A DNA stretch of 64,000 nt from assembly GCA_023434665.1 (NCBI GenBank), contig JAEYSM010000058.1:135852-199851 (forward strand). The letters run 5' to 3'. The notes below the pieces were generated by a model. The model was not told where the DNA came from and did no database searches. It was given only the letters and a program-made list of their open reading frames with translations. Positions within the stretch are counted from its first letter, which is position 1. Each line of letters begins with the position of its first letter. This stretch comes from Bacteroidota bacterium (GTDB lineage Bacteria > Bacteroidota > Bacteroidia > Bacteroidales > Lentimicrobiaceae). Positions 58,988 through 64,000 of this stretch are shown here, piece after piece. The position numbers and the translations under genes were made by a program.

Positions 58988-61696
58988 ATGATTAAACGAT
59001 TATTATTGATACTGCTGGTGCTCGGCCCGGTATTGGGGATCTTTGCCCAAACAGCAACGGTCACCGGACGGATCATCGATTCGGAAAAGGGCATTAATCT
59101 TCCGGCAGTTCTTGTTCGTATAGGCACTCAACAAGCTTCCAGTCGTGCCGACGGTACTTTTCAATTACAGGGAATTTCACAGGGCGAAGCGGTTATTGAC
59201 TTCTCCCTGAATGGTTACGAAGATCTTATGAAACAGATCAATGTCCAGTCAGACACTGATCTTGGAACTATTGCTCTTAAACCAGAACCTGTATCTGATC
59301 TTAATGCAGGCCTTGCTGAACTAAGTCTCGCATCTCTCGATTCAGATGACGATTCACGATCACAAAACATCTCAGGACTTCTTAGCTCTTCAAATGATGT
59401 TTTCGTTTCAGCTGCCTCTTACACATTCAGTTCTGCTTACTTCAGAATGAGAGGTTATGATGCAGATCTTAACAGTACTTATCTGAGCAACAGTCCCATC
59501 AACGATGCTGAAACCGGTCGTACCCTTTGGGCTTTATGGGGTGGACTCAATGATGCTACACGAAACAAAGTTTCAGTCAACGGACTTGCTCCTTCCAATT
59601 TTTCATTTGGAAATCTGGGTAGTGTCACAAATATTATCACCCGTGCATCCCAGCAAAGGGCACAAACCAAACTTACATACAGCAGTACAAACCGTACTTA
59701 CACCAATAGGCTTATGTTAACCCACTCAACAGGATTAATGGATAATAACTGGGCATTTACTATCAGTGCTTCAAAACGCTGGGGTGATGGTGGCTATGTC
59801 GAAGGTACTTATTATGATGCCTATGCATGGTTTGTTGGCATTGAGAGAAAACTCAACCAGAACCACAGTCTGGCTTTTACTGCACTTTCAGCCCCTGTAA
59901 AACGTGGAATGCAGGGAGGTGCTGTTCAGGAAGTTTACGACCTGGTAGATAATAACTTCTACAATCCTAACTGGGGATATCAGGATGGCGAAGTTCGTAA
60001 CGCTAGAATCCGTACTATGAATCAGCCAATTTTGGTACTTAACCATTACTGGAAGATTAACTCCGGGACCCAAGTAACAAGCACTGTTTCATACCTTTTC
60101 GGAAAAACATCAACAAGTGCACTCAACTGGTACTATGCAGCAGATCCAAGACCCGACTACTACAGATATCTGCCCAGCTATTTCCCAACTCCTGACTACG
60201 AGTCATTTATAGGCGAAACTATAGCTGATAAATGGGAAAACGACCCATCAGTAAGACAGATTAACTGGGATCGCCTTTATCAGATAAATTATTTAGGCAA
60301 CCAGATGGGCGAGCAAGCTCATTATATTATTGAAGACCGTCATAACGACCAGTCACAAATCAATCTTTCTTCTTTCATAAATCATGAATTAAGTAAAGGA
60401 AGACTCAGCGGTGGTTTTGAGTACTCTTCTTACACCGGAAGCTATTACAAGGAACTTAATGACCTGCTCGGCGCAAACTTTTGGATTGATATAGATCAGT
60501 TTGCAGAACGCGATTTTCCGGGGAATGACTCAACCATTCAAAATGACCTAACCAATCCGAACCGGGTTATTAAAGAAGGTGACAGATTTGGTTATGACTA
60601 TAAGTTACATCAAAACAGCGCTAACATATGGGGATTGGCACAGTTTACAACCCATAAGTTAGATTATTACGCAGGTGCACAAATATCCTACACCACATTC
60701 TGGCGAGAAGGATTCATGAAAAATGGCCGTTATCCGGAAAATTCTCTTGGGAATTCTGAAAAAACAAACTTCATGGACTATGCTCTGAAAGCAGGCGGAA
60801 CATATAAACTTACAGGCCGCCACTTTTTTGAAGCTAACGGTGCATATATGACACGTGCTCCTTACATCCGCAACTCGTTCCTTTCACCAAGGACCAGAGC
60901 AGCCTTAACACCTGACATCAAGAGCGAAAAGATCTTAAGTGGTGAAGTTAGCTACCATATGAGAGCTCCACTTGCTAAATTACGTCTGACTGCTTATTAC
61001 ACACAATTTACCGATCAGAGTGAAATTACAGGTTTCTATCATGACGACTATCGTACTTTCGTAAACTATGTCATGTATGGAATTAATAAAACACATCAGG
61101 GTATTGAAGCAGGTGCTGAAGTGAAAATAATTCCACAACTCTCAGCAGTGGTTGCAGGAAATCTTGGAAACTATAGATTTACCAACAGACCATTTGCAAC
61201 CATTTCATTTGAAAATGGATCTCGTCCCGATACTACTGCTTTGATATATCAAAACTACTTTTACGTTTCGGGCACTCCACAAACAGCAGGCTCATTTGGT
61301 CTGAAATATGCCGGTCCCGGATATCTCTTTATTGAAGCCAGTGTTAACTTCTATGATAATATTTATTTGGATTTCAATCCTGAACGCCGTACCTCTCTGG
61401 CAATCGAAAACCTCGGCCCGGGCGATCCTATGATTGGAAACATCACCCGTCAGGAAAAATTACCTAATGGTTATACTCTTGATGCCTCGATAGGAAAATC
61501 ATTCAGAATTCAAGGAAAATACTTCCTGCAACTTAACCTGAGTGTTAATAACCTACTCGATAATAAAGAGATTATCACCGGTGGTTATGAACAAAACCGC
61601 TTCGATTTCGAAACCAAAAACATCGGGAAATTCCCGCCTAAATATTATTATGCTTACGGAAGAAACTACTTCCTCAATATTGGATTCCGCTTTTAA
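58988..61696 (+). CDS. TonB-dependent receptor with carboxypeptidase-regulatory-like domain
   Basis: 902 residues from the ATG at 58988 (the frame is open from a TTG at 58952). Signal peptide 1-21 (ending GIFAQ); a CarboxypepD-regulatory-like beta sandwich (about 22-105: VTGRIIDSEKGINLPAVLVR, GTFQLQGISQGEAVIDF); a plug domain (about 130-220) with YFRMRGYDADLNSTYLSN and WALWGGLNDATRN; and a 22-strand barrel to the terminal strand YFLNIGFRF. It has no SusD partner; the following gene is a DUF5689 lipoprotein 27 bases away. It is a TonB-energised importer of an unidentified ligand, and its neighbours hint at nucleic-acid or phosphorylated substrates. Confidence 0.92.
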   Translation: MIKRLLLILLVLGPVLGIFAQTATVTGRIIDSEKGINLPAVLVRIGTQQASSRADGTFQLQGISQGEAVIDFSLNGYEDLMKQINVQSDTDLGTIALKPEPVSDLNAGLAELSLASLDSDDDSRSQNISGLLSSSNDVFVSAASYTFSSAYFRMRGYDADLNSTYLSNSPINDAETGRTLWALWGGLNDATRNKVSVNGLAPSNFSFGNLGSVTNIITRASQQRAQTKLTYSSTNRTYTNRLMLTHSTGLMDNNWAFTISASKRWGDGGYVEGTYYDAYAWFVGIERKLNQNHSLAFTALSAPVKRGMQGGAVQEVYDLVDNNFYNPNWGYQDGEVRNARIRTMNQPILVLNHYWKINSGTQVTSTVSYLFGKTSTSALNWYYAADPRPDYYRYLPSYFPTPDYESFIGETIADKWENDPSVRQINWDRLYQINYLGNQMGEQAHYIIEDRHNDQSQINLSSFINHELSKGRLSGGFEYSSYTGSYYKELNDLLGANFWIDIDQFAERDFPGNDSTIQNDLTNPNRVIKEGDRFGYDYKLHQNSANIWGLAQFTTHKLDYYAGAQISYTTFWREGFMKNGRYPENSLGNSEKTNFMDYALKAGGTYKLTGRHFFEANGAYMTRAPYIRNSFLSPRTRAALTPDIKSEKILSGEVSYHMRAPLAKLRLTAYYTQFTDQSEITGFYHDDYRTFVNYVMYGINKTHQGIEAGAEVKIIPQLSAVVAGNLGNYRFTNRPFATISFENGSRPDTTALIYQNYFYVSGTPQTAGSFGLKYAGPGYLFIEASVNFYDNIYLDFNPERRTSLAIENLGPGDPMIGNITRQEKLPNGYTLDASIGKSFRIQGKYFLQLNLSVNNLLDNKEIITGGYEQNRFDFETKNIGKFPPKYYYAYGRNYFLNIGFRF

Positions 61697-61723
61697 TTAA
61701 CCTTAACAACCATCAATAAGAAA

Positions 61724-63406
61724 ATGAAAAATATTAGAAACATACTTGCCTTACTCCTGATAACCCTTTCAGCAGGTTTCATAACAAGTTGTGTAAAAGG
61801 AGAATTCGACGAACCACCAATCAACATACCGACTGTTGATTTTGATGCTAATCTTACTATTGCCGACCTTAAAGCTTCATACGCAGGTCTGAATGAAATC
61901 ACTGAAGATTTAATTATCCAGGGGATTGTTACTGCCAATGATGAAAGTGGCAACCTTTACAAGAAGATGACTATTCAGGATGCAACCGGTGCTATCGAAC
62001 TGGCCATTGATCAAACAAACCTGGCCACTGAGTACAAAGTAGGACAAAGAGTTTTTGTTAAACTCAAAGGACTCTATATTGGCGACTATAACAAACTAAT
62101 TCAAATTGGTTACATCTACCAGGGAAGTATTGGAAGAATGCCGGCCACGCTTATCGAAGGTCATCTCTATCGCGATAGCCTTCCCGGCCGTGCTCCACAG
62201 CCTGAAGTAATGACTTTATCAGAATTGGGAACACCTGCAGATAAAGACTTACGTGTAAGCCGTCTGGTTACTTTTGAAAATGTGACTTTTGCTGAAATTG
62301 GTGAAGTTTACGCTCCACAAACAGCTGATGCAACAAACAGAACCCTGATGGATCAGAGTGGCAAATCACTTGTTGTCCGTACCAGTAAGTATTCAAACTT
62401 CTCAAACGACACTATTCCTGCAGGTTATGGTAATGTTACCGGTATACTAACTGTATTTGGAACAACCTGGCAGCTGACTATCCGCGATGCAAATGATGTA
62501 AAAGACTTTTCAGGCATTGTACCTCCTCCTCCCGGAAACGGCGATGGTACTTTCGAGGATCCATACGATGTAACATCAGCTATGGCTCTAACAAGCAGCA
62601 CACCGGCATGGGTAAAAGGCTATATTGTTGGTGTGGTTGAAACCGGAAGTACTGAATTTGTACCTAATTTCGAAGGTCCTTTTGCTACTAACAGTAATCT
62701 GCTCTTAGCGCTAACTACCGAAGAAACCAATCAGCTGAACTGCCTCACAGTTCAACTACCGGCCGGAGCCATCAGAGATGCCCTCAACCTGGTAACCAAT
62801 GCCGCGAATAAAGGAAAAGAAGTGATGGTACTTGGCACCCTTGAGCCTTACTTCAGTCAACCGGGTGTTAAGAATCTTTCCGGTTACTGGCTCGATGGTA
62901 ATGGAATTATTCCTGCTACCGGTTTCTTCACTGAGGAATTCAACAACTCATTGGGTTCTTTCACTCAATACAGTGTCTTAGGTGATCAAATCTGGGAAGG
63001 TCAGACTTATGACGGAGGTTGTGTAACCATGACAGGATTCGTCAATCCAAACAGGATTCCGAATGAAGACTGGTTAATCTCACCATCCATTTCACTCTCA
63101 GGAAAAACAGGAGTTAAAATGATTTTCAGAGAAGCCATGAACTTTGCCGGTAACATTAACGAAGAGGCAAAAGTATTCGTATCAGATAATTACAGTGGAA
63201 GTGGCGACCCGAATGAAGCCGACTGGACAGAACTTACCGGATTTACCAGATCACCTGGTAACTCATGGACCTTTGTCGATACAGAAGCCATTGATTTATC
63301 TGCTTTCGACGGACAAACTGTAACAGTTGCATTCAGATATACCAGCACAACACAAGTTGCAGGTACATGGGAAATCAGTAGAATGCTACTCACAAGCTCA
63401 AATTAA
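61724..63406 (+). CDS. DUF5689/OB-fold surface lipoprotein with choice-of-anchor J domain
   Basis: 560 residues. Lipoprotein signal with C23 (FITSC). Domain order: DUF5689 (about 38-262), whose core IQGIVTANDESGNLYKKMTI and ATGAIELAID has the strand pattern of an OB fold; a Pro/Gly linker (PPPPGNGDG); a second OB-fold-like domain of the DUF6359 type (about 275-395, WVKGYIVGVVETG and CLTVQLP); and a terminal jelly-roll of the choice-of-anchor J type (about 400-558, TEEFNNSLGSFTQY, NEDWLISPSISL). OB folds bind nucleic acids or sugars. It probably works with the TonB receptor upstream as its surface-exposed binding partner, taking the place of SusD. Confidence 0.85.
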   Translation: MKNIRNILALLLITLSAGFITSCVKGEFDEPPINIPTVDFDANLTIADLKASYAGLNEITEDLIIQGIVTANDESGNLYKKMTIQDATGAIELAIDQTNLATEYKVGQRVFVKLKGLYIGDYNKLIQIGYIYQGSIGRMPATLIEGHLYRDSLPGRAPQPEVMTLSELGTPADKDLRVSRLVTFENVTFAEIGEVYAPQTADATNRTLMDQSGKSLVVRTSKYSNFSNDTIPAGYGNVTGILTVFGTTWQLTIRDANDVKDFSGIVPPPPGNGDGTFEDPYDVTSAMALTSSTPAWVKGYIVGVVETGSTEFVPNFEGPFATNSNLLLALTTEETNQLNCLTVQLPAGAIRDALNLVTNAANKGKEVMVLGTLEPYFSQPGVKNLSGYWLDGNGIIPATGFFTEEFNNSLGSFTQYSVLGDQIWEGQTYDGGCVTMTGFVNPNRIPNEDWLISPSISLSGKTGVKMIFREAMNFAGNINEEAKVFVSDNYSGSGDPNEADWTELTGFTRSPGNSWTFVDTEAIDLSAFDGQTVTVAFRYTSTTQVAGTWEISRMLLTSSN

Positions 63407-63445
63407 ACATCGATCAAATACCATAACAGGTATTTAAGGTTAATC

Positions 63446-63480
63446 AAAAAAAAGGAGGGAGATAAATCCCTCCTTTTTTT
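63446..63480. terminator. Bidirectional Rho-independent terminator
   Basis: GC-rich stem GGAGGGA (63454-63460) / TCCCTCC (63467-63473) extended by eight A on the left and seven T on the right; loop GATAAA. It serves the DUF5689 gene and the gene converging from the right edge. Confidence 0.88.
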
Positions 63481-63610
63481 ACAAATGGAGGCTTTGCCCG
63501 TTAACCTTGTGCAGGTGATCGTACCTGTGGTCCATGTTGCCTATCGCATCATAATGATACTCGAACGACTGTATATCAGATGCCGTTGTATTGCGTTCTC
63601 AAAAACCATA

Positions 63611-64000
63611 TCACTTTATAAAATTATTGGCACTATCTGGCTTTGGAGTAAAGGGTTTAAAATAATATACTTCGTCTCGAGTTTCTATAACTGAACCATT
63701 GGCGCTTTTAAACTCCTTGACATGAAAAGTTGTATCGCTAATTATAATACCAGACCTTATATAAGCTCTCAATGGTGGCTGAGATGGATACCAACGCTCA
63801 AATTCTATCGAGTTGTTATTAATACTAAATACACCCCAACTAGATTTAAAGTCTTTTGAAAAAGTATAGTGTTCACCATTTTTATATTTCTCTTCCTGAT
63901 TTTGTAATTCAACAATAGGAAATGAATTACCATACAGCAATGTTCCATCTCTATAAAAAAAGTAAACTGTCAGGTAGCCTGGAACATACTCATTGTAATA
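63611..64000 (-). CDS. Unidentified protein, N-terminus beyond the window edge
   Basis: 129 residues are visible to the stop at 63611; the frame is open to base 64000 with no stop, so the gene continues outside. It is not a signal-bearing fragment. Beta-rich and aromatic: YNEYVPGYLTVYFFYRDGTL, SKDFKSSWGVFSINNNSIEF, PLRAYIRSGIIISDTTFHV and YYFKPFTPKPDS. It resembles a small lipocalin-like or beta-sandwich domain, and I do not recognise a family. The TTG at 63940 is only an internal codon. Confidence 0.6.
   Translation of the reverse strand, partial: YYNEYVPGYLTVYFFYRDGTLLYGNSFPIVELQNQEEKYKNGEHYTFSKDFKSSWGVFSINNNSIEFERWYPSQPPLRAYIRSGIIISDTTFHVKEFKSANGSVIETRDEVYYFKPFTPKPDSANNFIK

Overview
The window is an ordinary-looking piece of a low-GC chromosome from a member of the Bacteroidota, most likely an environmental member of Bacteroidia. 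The evidence is: TAnnTTTG promoter elements and almost no Shine-Dalgarno sequences; a type IX secretion C-terminal sorting domain; families typical of the phylum (DUF4296, DUF6089, DUF5689, OmpH pairs beside bamA); and a TonB-dependent receptor with an N-terminal carboxypeptidase-regulatory-like domain. I see no phage, insertion sequence, CRISPR array or plasmid function. About 60 protein genes, one tRNA and several clear terminators and promoters can be supported.

Layout. 1-3.7 kb: dsbD (cut by the left edge), tilS and a small acetyltransferase. 3.7-11.4 kb: a 2-oxoglutarate block with korAB on the minus strand, then a 55-residue ferredoxin gene, sucA and sucB on the plus strand. 11.5-16.2 kb: nadB, a gamma-carbonic anhydrase-like gene, a membrane zinc peptidase, a YqaA-like protein and a TerC family protein. 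16.2-19.5 kb: a DUF421 protein and phosphoenolpyruvate carboxylase. 19.6-26.2 kb: nadK, a DUF6089 protein, uppS, bamA and two ompH genes, an envelope-biogenesis run. 26.3-33 kb: an aldo/keto reductase, deoC, a T9SS-sorted thioredoxin-like protein, small lipoproteins, a membrane-anchored OmpH-like protein and recQ. 33.2-37.5 kb: kdsD, a CMD-family protein, lptB, a serine hydrolase and pssA. 37.7-46.9 kb: two unknown genes, queA, mobA, tatC, a PspC/LiaF-like pair, an alpha/beta hydrolase, pdxJ, a CBS protein and a second Omp85-type protein. 47-51 kb: era, the initiator tRNA, der, an S4-domain protein and an RlmI-like methyltransferase. 51-57.7 kb: a GH31 glycosidase, a coiled-coil lipoprotein, a flavodoxin-like protein, a MORN lipoprotein, dihydroorotase and a dolichol-phosphate-mannose-synthase-like transferase. 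57.7-63.4 kb: a secreted endonuclease/exonuclease/phosphatase protein divergent from a TonB-dependent receptor and a DUF5689/OB-fold lipoprotein. The right edge cuts an unidentified gene.

Functionally the window is dominated by envelope assembly (BamA, OmpH, UppS, LptB, KdsD, PssA, TatC, DsbD), central carbon metabolism (two routes from 2-oxoglutarate to succinyl-CoA, PEP carboxylase) and translation/ribosome assembly (TilS, QueA, Era, Der, initiator tRNA, rRNA methyltransferase). The most interesting region is the secreted nuclease-like protein / OB-fold lipoprotein / TonB receptor set at the right end. It looks like a split, membrane-assembled version of the single-chain extracellular nucleases (OB-fold plus EEP domain) known in other bacteria, coupled to uptake.
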